NCBI RefSeq assembly: GCF_014842925.1 | Contig: NZ_JACYXJ010000003.1 | Coordinates: 496,001 to 560,000, forward strand | Length of the DNA: 64,000 nucleotides | Direction: 5' to 3' | Source: Roseibium polysiphoniae | GTDB taxonomy: Bacteria > Pseudomonadota > Alphaproteobacteria > Rhizobiales > Stappiaceae | Part shown: positions 1 to 8,517 of the stretch, in pieces | How the letters are laid out: each line of letters opens with the position of its first letter | Numbering within the stretch: the first letter of the stretch is position 1 | Translations under genes and position numbers: made by a program | Notes under the pieces: generated by a model | What the model was told of the DNA's origin: nothing | What the model saw: the letters and a program-made list of their open reading frames with translations, nothing else | The model's database searches: none

Positions 1-746
1 GCTTTTCCTACGGTCGGCGTCAGGTCCTGTCGGACGTGAGTTTTGACCCGCTCGAACGCGGCAAGCTCACGGTCCTGATCGGACCGAATGCGGCGGGCAA
101 GTCGACGTTGTTCCGTCTGATCGCGGGCTTGCTCGCACCTTCTGCCGGCAAGGTTCATATCGCCGATACCGACCTGGCACGTCTATCGACCCGTGAGCGG
201 CTGAAGAAGGTTTGCTTCATGCCGCAATTCTTCACGGCCAATGCGGCTTTGACGGTCTTCGACGTGATGATGATGGCGCACAAGCAGCTCAAGGGCTGGC
301 GTGTGTCCGAAGATGACATGTTCGCCGTCGGCCAGGCGCTGGAAGACGCGGGCATTGGCCATTTGGCAGAGGCCTATGTCAGCGAATTGTCCGGAGGGCA
401 ATCGCAGATGGTCTCGGTCGCCCAGGCCCTCATCCGCAAGTCAGACGTCTATCTGTTCGATGAACCGACGTCTGCCCTCGATCTGCGCCATCAGCTCGAT
501 GTTCTGACCCAGATCAAGACTGCGGTTGCCGGACGGCAGGCTGTTGGCATGGTCGCTCTCCATGATCTGAACCTGGCGGCCCGCTACGCCGATAATCTGA
601 TCCTTCTGGGGGAAGGGCGCATCCTTGCCCAAGGGAGCCCGGAAGAGGTTTTGCGCTCGCCCGCCATTTCCAACACCTATGGCGTGGAGATCGAGATCAC
701 CACCGGTCCACGGGAGAACCTTCTTGTCCATGCTTACACGTCGTAA
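1..746 (+). CDS. ABC transporter ATP-binding protein, iron-complex/siderophore (FecE-like) type, 5' partial
   Basis: This is the ATPase subunit of an importer that by family resemblance moves iron complexes such as ferric siderophores. The reading frame is open from base 3 (visible start FSYGRRQVL), so the true start lies outside the window and the internal GTG at 36 is not the start. In order I see Walker [10 protein letters not shown], a Q-loop region around MPQFF, the signature LSGGQ, Walker B VYLFDEP and the H-loop in ALHDLN. The permease and binding-protein genes would be expected just upstream, outside the window. Its 3' end overlaps the start of the cupredoxin-like gene by 17 nt, so the two were probably cotranscribed. 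The substrate cannot be read from the ATPase alone. Confidence 0.88.
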   Translation, partial: FSYGRRQVLSDVSFDPLERGKLTVLIGPNAAGKSTLFRLIAGLLAPSAGKVHIADTDLARLSTRERLKKVCFMPQFFTANAALTVFDVMMMAHKQLKGWRVSEDDMFAVGQALEDAGIGHLAEAYVSELSGGQSQMVSVAQALIRKSDVYLFDEPTSALDLRHQLDVLTQIKTAVAGRQAVGMVALHDLNLAARYADNLILLGEGRILAQGSPEEVLRSPAISNTYGVEIEITTGPRENLLVHAYTS

Positions 747-1206
747 CTTCATTCTCTCCATGGGCGTTCTGGCTGGGAGCTCGGCGGCCGCTGCTTGCCC
801 GCTTCCTGCAATGGACGGCGGTGAGCACGCGGTATTGATGCTGAATGCCAATTGCGGGGACAGCCAGACACCGAATGTGTTCGAGCCCGCAATCCTGCAC
901 GTCAACGTCGGTGACAGCGTGACCTTTGTTCCAACGGACGAGGGGCACAATTCCGCGTCCAAGCGCGGCATGATCCCCGACGGCGCCAGTCCCTAGAACG
1001 GTGCGCTCGATGAACGGCTGCGGGTTACATTCGACGTGCCGGGGATCTACGGTCACATCTGCCTTCCCCACTATGAGTGGGGCATGGTTGGTCTGATCGT
1101 TGTGGGCAACGACCTGTCCAACCTGAAGGCCGTCAAGAAGATCCGACACCCGGGGTCCGCCCGAAAGACCTTCAGGGCGCTGCTGAAAGAACTTGAAGCC
1201 GCATAA
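730..1206 (+). pseudogene. Pseudoazurin-like cupredoxin interrupted by an in-frame TAG
   Basis: The protein starts with a twin-arginine-like leader ([10 protein letters not shown], then a hydrophobic stretch and AAAAC) followed by a type 1 copper fold. The frame is broken by TAG at 994-996, directly after MIPDGASP, and then stays open for another 69 codons to TAA at 1204-1206. The part before the stop holds the first copper histidine (EGHNS). The part after it holds the Cys, His and Met ligands in CLPHYEWGM and the usual C-terminal helical tail. Both halves fit pseudoazurin in length and order, so one base change (for example TGG or CAG to TAG) explains the break. The truncated product could not form the copper site. 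Readthrough or a sequencing error are alternatives. Confidence 0.8.
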
Positions 1207-1323
1207 GGTTTGGTGTGCCCTACATACATCTGCGCCTGCGCTCTGCCCGATGGCGGCCAATGAATGATTGGTCCTGGAAATGATGTAGTCTGGCTGTCCG
1301 TCGACGCACAACTGGAGCGCAGG

Positions 1324-2301
1324 GTGTCCCGATTTCTGAAAATTCTGTTTCACATCTGTTTTGTGTTGATCGTGTTGGGGGGCGTGGCCTGGACTGTTAC
1401 GGCTCTGCGGTTTCACCTTGAAGGGGTGGCCCTATGGGCGGCACTCGCAGCGCTGGCGGTCGCAGTCCTTGGAACCGTTTGGCTGAGGTTCCGCTCCCGT
1501 CGTCTGTCCTGGCTGGCGTTCGTTGCGTCAGGCCTCATCGTTGCAGGCTGGTATCAAACCATTACGCCTCAACAGGACCGGGACTGGGCCATGGATGTCT
1601 CGCGCGGCGTAAAGGCCCGGGTGGCAGGAGATCAGGTGACGCTCTCCGATATCAGGGATTTCAACTGGATCTCCGCGCAGGATGCGGATCCACGCTGGAC
1701 CACTCAAAGCTTCGATCTGTCGAAGCTCGAAACCGTCGACATGATCACGTCAGTCTGGGACAGCCCGGATATCGCCCATCTCCTTGTCAGCTTCGGCTTT
1801 TCAGGCGGCGACCACATCGTGTTTTCCGCTGAGATCCGCCGTGAGGCCAATGAGAGCTTCAACGAGATTGGCGGTTTTTTTCGTCAATTCGAACTGGTGC
1901 TGATCGGTGCGACGGAACGGGATATCGTCAAACTGCGAACCAATTATCGCGGGGAGGACGTCAGCGTCTACCCGGTCGAGCTTTCACCTGAACAACGCCG
2001 GACGATGTTCCTGTCCTTTGTCGATCTGGCCCAGGATCTCGAAGAGCGCCCCAAATTCTACAACACGGTGACTGCCAACTGTACGACAGTCGTCTATCAG
2101 TTGGCCAAGACCCTGCAGCCGGACCTGCCGCTGGACTGGCGTGTGGTCATGTCGGGGCATCTGCCCGAGTACATGGACAGCCTTGGCGTTCTGGGCGGAG
2201 ACGGGCCAGTGGAAACGCGCAGGTCGTCGGCGCAAATCTCGAAAGTCGCGCAGCAATTGCCAGATGGAGTGGATTACTCCGATTGGATTCGGCAGCGTTG
2301 A
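1324..2301 (+). CDS. DUF4105 (Lnb N-terminal-like) membrane protein
   Basis: Predicted inner-membrane protein of about 325 aa. Three hydrophobic segments lie near the N-terminus (roughly residues 8-30, 35-55 and 62-80), followed by a periplasmic-side domain resembling DUF4105/Lnb_N, with the conserved cysteine in NCTTVVYQL and the motif GHLPEYMDSLG near the C-terminus. Related domains are suspected thiol-dependent hydrolases or acyltransferases acting on envelope substrates, but this one has no known substrate. I prefer the GTG at 1324 (VSRFLKILF) because GGAG lies just upstream; an ATG at 1264 in the same frame would add 20 residues that look unlike a leader. It stands alone, with a lipoprotein gene convergent downstream. 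Confidence 0.7.
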   Translation: MSRFLKILFHICFVLIVLGGVAWTVTALRFHLEGVALWAALAALAVAVLGTVWLRFRSRRLSWLAFVASGLIVAGWYQTITPQQDRDWAMDVSRGVKARVAGDQVTLSDIRDFNWISAQDADPRWTTQSFDLSKLETVDMITSVWDSPDIAHLLVSFGFSGGDHIVFSAEIRREANESFNEIGGFFRQFELVLIGATERDIVKLRTNYRGEDVSVYPVELSPEQRRTMFLSFVDLAQDLEERPKFYNTVTANCTTVVYQLAKTLQPDLPLDWRVVMSGHLPEYMDSLGVLGGDGPVETRRSSAQISKVAQQLPDGVDYSDWIRQR

Positions 2302-2386
2302 GCTTAAAAGGCACATCACGGGCTGTCCGGCGGCTTAAGAATCCGCCGATCGCACTTTAAATGCGGTTGTCGATGGCGCTAGCCGA

Positions 2387-2869
2387 TCACACCGGCGGGC
2401 AGGTGCTGCCCTGTTCGGCACGGGATTTCAGGCCCTGAAGGCTTTGCATCGTGTTCGGATTTCCCGGCAGGACGAAGCTCTGTTCAAGAGCGGTTCGCGC
2501 ATTGTTGAGAACGGCAAGGTCCTGAACGGCGAGTGTCTGGCAAGGGGCTCCTGTGAAACGGACGCGGATCCGCACGACCCTGATGCCATTGTCGGAAGGG
2601 CCGAACTCGGCGTCGAGTGCCGGATTCGCGCCGGCCATCGTCCGCTCCATGACCACCATGTTGGTCTCATCCTGGATGACGGTTGTGCCTTTTTCGGTTG
2701 CGCTGGAGACAAGCGCTGCACGCACCGCGGCGGGGGAGGCTGCGATCGTGACACTCTGCGCACCTGCCGGCACATCCAGGGTCGGCTGCTCAGGCGCAGC
2801 TGAACGCCGGGGCGAGCTCTGGCAGGCCGCCAGGGCCAACAGAAGGGCTAGGGTCGTGAGCTTGCGCAT
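2387..2869 (-). CDS. Small outer- or inner-membrane lipoprotein of unknown function
   Basis: The 160-aa product begins MRKLTTLALLLALAAC, a clear lipoprotein signal peptide with lipobox LAAC and Cys16 as the lipidated residue. An upstream ATG at 2902 adds 11 charged residues and would spoil the leader, so 2869 is the likely start. The mature part has an alternating beta/alpha pattern and two further cysteines (APCQTL and the C-terminal STCPPV) that could form a disulfide. No family was recognised. It is convergent with the DUF4105 gene and has no obvious operon partner. Confidence 0.72.
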   Translation of the reverse strand: MRKLTTLALLLALAACQSSPRRSAAPEQPTLDVPAGAQSVTIAASPAAVRAALVSSATEKGTTVIQDETNMVVMERTMAGANPALDAEFGPSDNGIRVVRIRVRFTGAPCQTLAVQDLAVLNNARTALEQSFVLPGNPNTMQSLQGLKSRAEQGSTCPPV

Positions 2870-2974
2870 GGCGCTATCCTTCGACTTGGCTTTGACGGTC
2901 ATGGTGTTTGATAGGATACAACCTAGTCAACAACATGATTAAGAAAAGGTTGCATCGGCCGCGGCGTTATCTGC

Positions 2975-3481
2975 TCAATTGGCTGTGAAAGCCGGCATGA
3001 ACGGCAAATCGGTGACGCCGATATCGTGTCCCATCTGGGAGAGCAGGGTGCCGATCTGGCCGCGGTGATGGGTCTGATGATTGAACATGTGAGTGACGAG
3101 CACCCAGCTTGGACGTGTGGTCGTACGTGTGCCGTCGCTGCTGGTCCAGGTCAGATCGAGTGCGAGCCAGTCGGGAGAAAGGTCTCTGGCCCAGGCTTCA
3201 ATATCTCCGGCCATCTCCAGATGGGCGGCGCGGAGGTCCTCGAAGCTTGAGTAGATGTCGACGCCCATGCCCTTGTGTTCATAGACTTGGCTCGAAAAGC
3301 GGGTCATCCAGGCGCGATCGGCAAAAAGGATGTGGTTCAGCGTCGAGTGGATCGACTTGAAAAACGCTCCCTTGTCCGCCTTGCGTTCCACATCGCTGAT
3401 CTGAGCGCAGGTGGCATAGAGCTTGTCGGTCATCCAGCCGTTGTAGACGGCCATGGTCTGGTAGAGTTTCGGATCAATCAT
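2975..3481 (-). CDS. DinB family protein (putative metal-dependent four-helix bundle)
   Basis: The 168-aa protein has the DinB/YfiT layout: a first histidine in NHILFADRAW (about residue 50) and the HQTHHRGQ motif near residue 140, which together supply the three histidines that bind a divalent metal in this superfamily. Members include thiol transferases and many proteins of unknown activity. I use the ATG at 3481 (MIDPKLYQT). A longer frame upstream is only the shadow of the glycine-rich tail of the next gene, which ends 11 bp away at 3493. The tight spacing suggests cotranscription with the coiled-coil gene cluster upstream, although DinB itself looks functionally unrelated. Confidence 0.82.
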   Translation of the reverse strand: MIDPKLYQTMAVYNGWMTDKLYATCAQISDVERKADKGAFFKSIHSTLNHILFADRAWMTRFSSQVYEHKGMGVDIYSSFEDLRAAHLEMAGDIEAWARDLSPDWLALDLTWTSSDGTRTTTRPSWVLVTHMFNHQTHHRGQIGTLLSQMGHDIGVTDLPFMPAFTAN

Positions 3482-3492
3482 GTCAAAGGGCC

Positions 3493-4965
3493 TCAGAAGG
3501 TGTCGCCGGTCTTGAAACCGCCGCCGCCAAAGCTGCCGCCGGAGCTGAAGCCGCCACCTGATGATCCACCGCCCGAAGAGCTGCCGCCGCCAAAACCGCC
3601 GCCGCTGAAGCCGCCGCCGAGCCCGCCACCCATGGAGCGGGGCAGGCCGGAGCCTTTCGGAAAGCCGACCCGTCCACCGCGCGGCTTGCGGCGCTTGTGA
3701 GATTTTTTTGCGCGTGCCCAATAGTTAGCACCGGTGATGGCGCCCTTGACCAGTTCGCCCAACAGAACCGTCGTCAGGTTGTTGTCGGAGAAGGTGGAAT
3801 CCCAAGTGTCATAACCGCTGCGGCGAAATTTCTGGGTCACCTGTGACAGCTCGGTGCGCCGACGGGCAATGTCGCGCAGAAGCTGGCGATCCTGACGGAT
3901 CTCGCGCTGGAGTGTTTCGGTCCGCTCCCGCTGGTCTTCGATGCGGCGAATGATCTTTTCATCTTCCGGAGAAGGGGTGTTCAGCGCCTCCCGCCACAGA
4001 TCGCGTAGGTCGTCGGCCTTCAGCGACTGGGACAGTTGACCTTCGGCCTTGTTGAAGCCGTTATCCTCGCCATCGGCAAAGGCTTGCAGGGCCTCGTTCA
4101 GGGTCTCGATGGAGCGTTCCTGTGCATCGAGTTCACCGTCAAGCTCTTCGATCTCCTTGCCGAGACTGTCGATCTTCGCTGCCAGATCCTCGCCTGCGGT
4201 GCGGGTCAGTGCGGCTCTGCTCAGCTCGGCCAGCTTTTCCTCTTCCTGGACCGCCAGTTCCTCACAGCGTTCCGCGTGACGGGCCATGCGCTCGGGGATG
4301 CTGGTCAGCATGGCGTAGTTGGCGCGCGCGTCCTGATAGCGGATCAGGCCCGCGACCCAGCGATCGAGGGCGCGCACAATGCCGCGCTTGTCATACTCCG
4401 GTGTGCCGAAGCCACGCTCCCAAAGATACATGAAGAGCCGGTCGTCCTCGTAGGCCTTGCCCTTGTCTTCCCGGTCCTGAAGCGAGGTCTGGGCCTTGGC
4501 AGCGGCGGCCTGCGCGGTCTTTGCCGACTGTTCCGCCCGCTCGCGCTGGGCGAGAAATGCCGTGTCCTGTTCCAGAAGGCTGTCGACTTCCTCGAGAAGC
4601 TCATCCATGCGGCTGGCGGCCGCTTCAGCTTCGTCGGCGAGGGCGTCGCGGCGTTTTACGCTCTGGGTATGCGCGGTTTCCTTTTCGCGCAGCTGATCGG
4701 CAAGAACGTTGTAGTCTTGGGTGCGCTTTTCCATCAGGCGGCGTGCTTCGCGTGCGGCGGCATCCCGGCGTTCGTCAAAGGTTTCCGCTGCATGGTTGTC
4801 GAGCCGAAAACGCGCCAGTTCCTTGTAGGCGTCGCTCTGCTGGGTCTGCAGATCTGTCAAGGAGCGTGTCGCACGCTCGATCCGGCTGCTGAGGTCGGTT
4901 TCCTCGCGGCGCAGATCAGCTGTTGCCTGTTCGATGCTTGAAAGCGTCTGGCGTCCGGTCAGCAT
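3493..4965 (-). CDS. Long coiled-coil protein with glycine/serine/phenylalanine-rich tail
   Basis: About 490 aa. From near the N-terminus to roughly residue 380 it is almost continuous charged heptad-like helix (many Glu, Arg, Ala and Gln; for example LRREETDLSSRIERATRSL), so a long coiled coil is likely. A basic patch (KKSHKRRKPRGGR) follows, then about 60 residues of Gly/Ser/Phe repeats of the type GGGFSGG. No signal peptide or membrane segment is seen. I chose the ATG at 4965 because GGGAGGGCGAG lies just upstream; the in-frame start at 5034 overlaps the preceding gene. It is third in a minus-strand cluster with the genes at 5003 and 6066. No function was recognised; a scaffold or filament role is only a guess. 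Confidence 0.7.
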   Translation of the reverse strand: MLTGRQTLSSIEQATADLRREETDLSSRIERATRSLTDLQTQQSDAYKELARFRLDNHAAETFDERRDAAAREARRLMEKRTQDYNVLADQLREKETAHTQSVKRRDALADEAEAAASRMDELLEEVDSLLEQDTAFLAQRERAEQSAKTAQAAAAKAQTSLQDREDKGKAYEDDRLFMYLWERGFGTPEYDKRGIVRALDRWVAGLIRYQDARANYAMLTSIPERMARHAERCEELAVQEEEKLAELSRAALTRTAGEDLAAKIDSLGKEIEELDGELDAQERSIETLNEALQAFADGEDNGFNKAEGQLSQSLKADDLRDLWREALNTPSPEDEKIIRRIEDQRERTETLQREIRQDRQLLRDIARRRTELSQVTQKFRRSGYDTWDSTFSDNNLTTVLLGELVKGAITGANYWARAKKSHKRRKPRGGRVGFPKGSGLPRSMGGGLGGGFSGGGFGGGSSSGGGSSGGGFSSGGSFGGGGFKTGDTF

Positions 4966-5002
4966 GATGTCTCGCCCTCCCGGTGCCGCTTTGATGCCCG
5001 TC

Positions 5003-5932
5003 CTACCATTCGGTAATCGCCCCTTCCTGGACACCGCTTGCCCAGTCGATCTCGCGCTCGCCGCGGCGTTTCTCGCCGATCAGAGTTTTCTGGACGATGC
5101 CATCGTTCTCCTTGTCGCGGCGTACGGCGTCAAAGGCGGCCTTGCTGACGCGCTGGGCCCAGATCGTCACACTGCTGGTCTTGCCGTCCTCTTCGGAGAC
5201 AATGGGTCTTGCAATGGCCTTGCCGTTCGGATTGATGGCCTCGACCACCAGATAGTAGTTGTTGACGTTGCGATTGACGTCCGGGATGCGGGTGACGCCG
5301 GTCGGTGTGCCGGGCCGCGAAACGATGCGCACCTCGAAGACAGCCGCCAGATCAGTCGCAAGCCTGTCCAGATCGCTGGCGGCCTTGCGCGCGGCCTCGA
5401 CCTTGCCGTCGCCGGCTGCCGTGATGCCGTCTGTTTTCAACCGGTCGGCATCGGCGAGCAGGTCGGAATTGTCCGTGAGGCCCGCAACGCGCTCGACCAG
5501 GACTGACAGACGGTTCGGCAGTTCTTCGGCAAGCTCCACCTGAAGCGCTTCTGCGGCCCGCTCCCTTGGCGCGACCACCAGGAACTGCCAGCCGGCTCCG
5601 GCAATGACCAGAACCACAAGCACAATGGCCAGCCATTTTGACCAGGTCAGGCGCCTGACATAGGCAAGAGCCAGGAAACGCGAGAAGCCGGACGCTGGCG
5701 GATTGTAGACGAAACGGTCTTCTTTCAGACCCTGGACGCCAGCCTCGAGAATGTGATCTGGAACCTCAATGCCCTGCGCGGCGTAGATTTCCCGCAGGCG
5801 CTCGATCATGCCGGCGTCGCGGTCTTCTGCGCCGAGCTCTTTCATCACGACAGCATCGTCGTGGCGGAGCGTGTCCACCACATCCATCGCCATCATCAGA
5901 TCATCGAGCGGGGCGTCTGCCTTTTCCGCCAT
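5003..5932 (-). CDS. Single-pass membrane protein, possibly DUF6384 family
   Basis: About 309 aa. The N-terminal ~95 residues are cytoplasmic-looking and helical (start MAEKADAPLDDLMMAMDVV). One strong membrane segment follows at about residues 100-120 (WLAIVLVVLVIAGAGW), then a large C-terminal domain with helical and beta-rich halves that would lie on the far side of the membrane. The overall pattern reminds me of DUF6384 proteins, but I cannot confirm this. The ATG at 5932 is used; a TTG one codon upstream is also in frame. It lies 37 bp upstream of the coiled-coil gene and 133 bp downstream of the gene at 6066, on the same strand, as the middle member of the cluster. Confidence 0.66.
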   Translation of the reverse strand: MAEKADAPLDDLMMAMDVVDTLRHDDAVVMKELGAEDRDAGMIERLREIYAAQGIEVPDHILEAGVQGLKEDRFVYNPPASGFSRFLALAYVRRLTWSKWLAIVLVVLVIAGAGWQFLVVAPRERAAEALQVELAEELPNRLSVLVERVAGLTDNSDLLADADRLKTDGITAAGDGKVEAARKAASDLDRLATDLAAVFEVRIVSRPGTPTGVTRIPDVNRNVNNYYLVVEAINPNGKAIARPIVSEEDGKTSSVTIWAQRVSKAAFDAVRRDKENDGIVQKTLIGEKRRGEREIDWASGVQEGAITEW

Positions 5933-6065
5933 CAAGCGTCGTCTCCGCTAGAGCACTTACATTCAATCAGAACATTCGACATTTCCCGGAAGCTTGCGTG
6001 AAATCGGCCTCACACGCGTTCGGGAACAAGTGGACCGCCCAGCTGTTACCGGGCGGTCGACATCG

Positions 6066-7286
6066 TCAGCTCATAAGGGCATTGCCTTCAGCGGCAAGCT
6101 TGGCGAGGCGGCGCTTGCCGTCTTCGACCGCGGTCCGGATTTCCTCGGAGTTCTTGGTCGACATGTCGCGCATCTCGTTGATGATCTCGCGTGAGTGAAC
6201 CTGGAAGTTCACGACGGAGTCCACGAGTTTCTTGACGGAGGCCGCCTGAACTGTCGGTCCGTAACCTGCCTTGAGAGCCTCGGTCTGAACAGCGTCGCCG
6301 ATTTCGGCAAGCGTTTCGAGACTCTTGTTGACGCCTTCTTTCATGGCGTTCAGCGTCTCGGTGGATTCGTGCAATCCCTGAAGGCCGGTGAAGGACGCGT
6401 TGAGCGCCGTCAGAACCGATTCATTGGTCGAGAAGAAGCTGACGGACTGGGCATAGACCCGTTCCTTGGCATTGGTCGTCTGCATCAGGCGCGCCATGAT
6501 GATTTCAGACGTGTTGTAGCCGATGGTCAGGTTGTCGGAGAGATCCTTGGAGATCTGATAGCGCTTTTCCTCGTCCTGCATTTCGCGCAGGCGCTCGTCG
6601 CGCGCCAGTTCGAGCCGCGCCTTGGCAGCCGGATCATCGCCCGCATAAGCGGCAACTTCGTTGGACGAGGCTTCAAGCGCCGCCTTGGATGCATCGAGCT
6701 TGCTCGTCGCGATGTTGAGAATTTCGAGAGCCTGAACCTCTGCCTGCTTCAGGGCGCCACGGAAGTCGCGGTAGGAGTCGAGGATCGTCTGTTCGCGCTC
6801 GATCTGGTCCTTCGTGGCCCTGGCGACTTCCTTGTAGGTTCCGCGAATGTCGTCGAAACGGTCGGAAATCGTGCCGCGGCGAATGTCGCGCCATTTGTTG
6901 GCGAGGCCTTCGGTGAAGGAGATCTTGCCGTCGGCAAGCTGATCGACCAGCGCCTTGGCATCGTCGCGGATCGAATTGAACGCGTCCGTGATCTCTTCAT
7001 AGCGCTCGCCGATGTCCATCTGCTGGACCTGGGCGCGTACGACTTCGTTGAAATGGGAGGCCTGGCCGAGGGTGCGGGTGATGATCAGGACCTTGTCGGG
7101 CGACAGGTCGGAGATCTGCTCCAGAAGCGCATTGATCGGCGCGTCGGTTTCCGTGTCGGCTGAAATGCCCAGGTCACGCAGCTTTCCAAGCGCACGATCA
7201 AGGTATTGCAAGGGGCTGATGCTCGTTGCCGGTGCCGCCACTACGGCGCCGGTGGTGTCCTGTTCTGTCGCTTCCGCCATCGACAT
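6066..7286 (-). CDS. All-helical cytoplasmic protein of unknown function (TelA-like character)
   Basis: About 406 aa, almost entirely charged amphipathic helix, no signal peptide or membrane segment. Stretches such as IEREQTILDSYRDFRGALK and the repeated Asn/Ser/Thr-containing helices near the C-terminus recall TelA/toxic-anion-resistance type helical proteins, but no diagnostic motif confirms this. I use the ATG at 7286 (MSMAEATEQ) because GGGAG sits 5-9 bases upstream; an in-frame ATG at 7340 adds a basic, Pro-rich stretch unlike the rest. It is the first gene of the minus-strand cluster that continues with the membrane protein at 5003 and the coiled-coil protein at 3493, so its promoter should lie within 7287-7526. 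Confidence 0.68.
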   Translation of the reverse strand: MSMAEATEQDTTGAVVAAPATSISPLQYLDRALGKLRDLGISADTETDAPINALLEQISDLSPDKVLIITRTLGQASHFNEVVRAQVQQMDIGERYEEITDAFNSIRDDAKALVDQLADGKISFTEGLANKWRDIRRGTISDRFDDIRGTYKEVARATKDQIEREQTILDSYRDFRGALKQAEVQALEILNIATSKLDASKAALEASSNEVAAYAGDDPAAKARLELARDERLREMQDEEKRYQISKDLSDNLTIGYNTSEIIMARLMQTTNAKERVYAQSVSFFSTNESVLTALNASFTGLQGLHESTETLNAMKEGVNKSLETLAEIGDAVQTEALKAGYGPTVQAASVKKLVDSVVNFQVHSREIINEMRDMSTKNSEEIRTAVEDGKRRLAKLAAEGNALMS

Positions 7287-7526
7287 GTCTCCCGCTTTTG
7301 GTCTGCGTGGCTCTCTGACAGACGGGCCGTGCCCGTCCATTTATTCCGCAGCGCGTCATCTAGGGCAGGGTGACGCCATGGAGTCAACGGGTTGCGAAAC
7401 CTTAACTGTCAATCCCGCAAACCTGTTACCCCATTGTGACACTCGCCTTGGCAATGCCTTCGATGCTTCGGCATTTTCGACAGGGTTGCAAGCCCAATCG
7501 CGTATCTACCCGCTCGAAGTTGCCGG

Positions 7527-8450
7527 TCAGTCTTTCGCGGCGGCCACGGCGATCTTCGCTGCAAGTCTTGCGTTGTTGCGCACCAGGGCAATGTTGGTGA
7601 CGAGCGAGCGTCCGCCGGTCAGATCCAGAATGGCTCCAAGCACATAGGGCGTCACATCCTTGCCCTTGATGTTGTCCCGGTTGGCCTGGTCGATGGCGGT
7701 TGCAATGTGACCTGCCATCTCGTCCTGGGGGATTTCGCTTTCTTCAGGCACCGGGTTGGCGATGAGAACGCCGCCGTGTCCGCCAAATCCGGCCCGGACC
7801 TTGAGCAGGCGCGCAATCTCCTCCGCCGTGTCGAGGCGATATGGAGCGCTCAGGCCGCTTCCCCGGGACCAGAAGGCCGGCAACTCGTCCGTGCCATAGG
7901 CAATCACCGGCACACCGCGGGTTTCAAGGACCTCAAGGGTCTTGGGAATGTCGAGAAGGGCCTTTGCGCCGGCGCAGACCACAAGAACGGGCGTTCTGCC
8001 AAGTTCATCGAGATCGGCTGAAACGTCGAAGGTTTCTTCTGCGCCCTTGTGGACACCGCCGATGCCACCTGTGGCGAAGACAGCGATCCCTGCCGCCTCT
8101 GCCGCCATCATGGTGGCGGCGACCGTGGTCGAGCCGGGACGGCCGCTGGCCACGGCGAAGGAAAGATCGGCGCGGGAGCATTTCATCACGTCGTCGGCCT
8201 TGGCCAGCCGGTCTAGATCATCGTCATCAAGGCCGATACGGATCTTGCCGTCCAGCACGGCGATGGTCGCGGGGATGGCGCCTTCCGCGCGAATGTCCGC
8301 TTCCACCTGGCGGGCGGTTTCGACGTTGTCGGGAAATGGCATGCCATGGGTGATGATGGTGGATTCCAGCGCAACAACAGGCTTGCCGTCGGCGAGGGCC
8401 TGGCGCACTTCCGCGGTCGGGGCGATGAGGTGGTTCGCGGTCACGGGCAA
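7527..8450 (-). CDS. psuG: Pseudouridine-5'-phosphate glycosidase
   Basis: Cleaves pseudouridine 5'-phosphate to uracil and ribose 5-phosphate, the second step of pseudouridine salvage. The 307-aa product matches the family in length and carries its hallmark stretches: VALESTIITHGMP near the N-terminus, GRPGSTTVAATM, FATGGIGGVHKG and, near the C-terminus, IANPVPEESEI and VTPYVLGAI. The frame opens with TTG at 8450 (MPVTANHL); a GTG two codons later is an equally good start. It lies 67 bp downstream of the PfkB kinase gene on the same strand, which supplies its substrate, so the two form an operon. Confidence 0.93.
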   Translation of the reverse strand: MPVTANHLIAPTAEVRQALADGKPVVALESTIITHGMPFPDNVETARQVEADIRAEGAIPATIAVLDGKIRIGLDDDDLDRLAKADDVMKCSRADLSFAVASGRPGSTTVAATMMAAEAAGIAVFATGGIGGVHKGAEETFDVSADLDELGRTPVLVVCAGAKALLDIPKTLEVLETRGVPVIAYGTDELPAFWSRGSGLSAPYRLDTAEEIARLLKVRAGFGGHGGVLIANPVPEESEIPQDEMAGHIATAIDQANRDNIKGKDVTPYVLGAILDLTGGRSLVTNIALVRNNARLAAKIAVAAAKD

Positions 8451-8517
8451 TCTTTCTGAAAATGGAGGGCGTGTGTCTGGCCGTCTTATAGGATCTGGAT
8501 GAGGGCCGGGGAAGGGG

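Noticed and set aside
3482..3721. N-terminal extension of the DinB frame to 3721
   Set aside because: It overlaps the glycine-rich tail of the neighbouring gene in another frame and is Arg/Ala-rich noise; the DinB homology begins at MIDPKL.
4036..4941. Plus-strand 301-aa frame opposite the coiled-coil gene
   Set aside because: Antisense shadow caused by GC-rich codon use; no ribosome-binding site and no recognisable domain.
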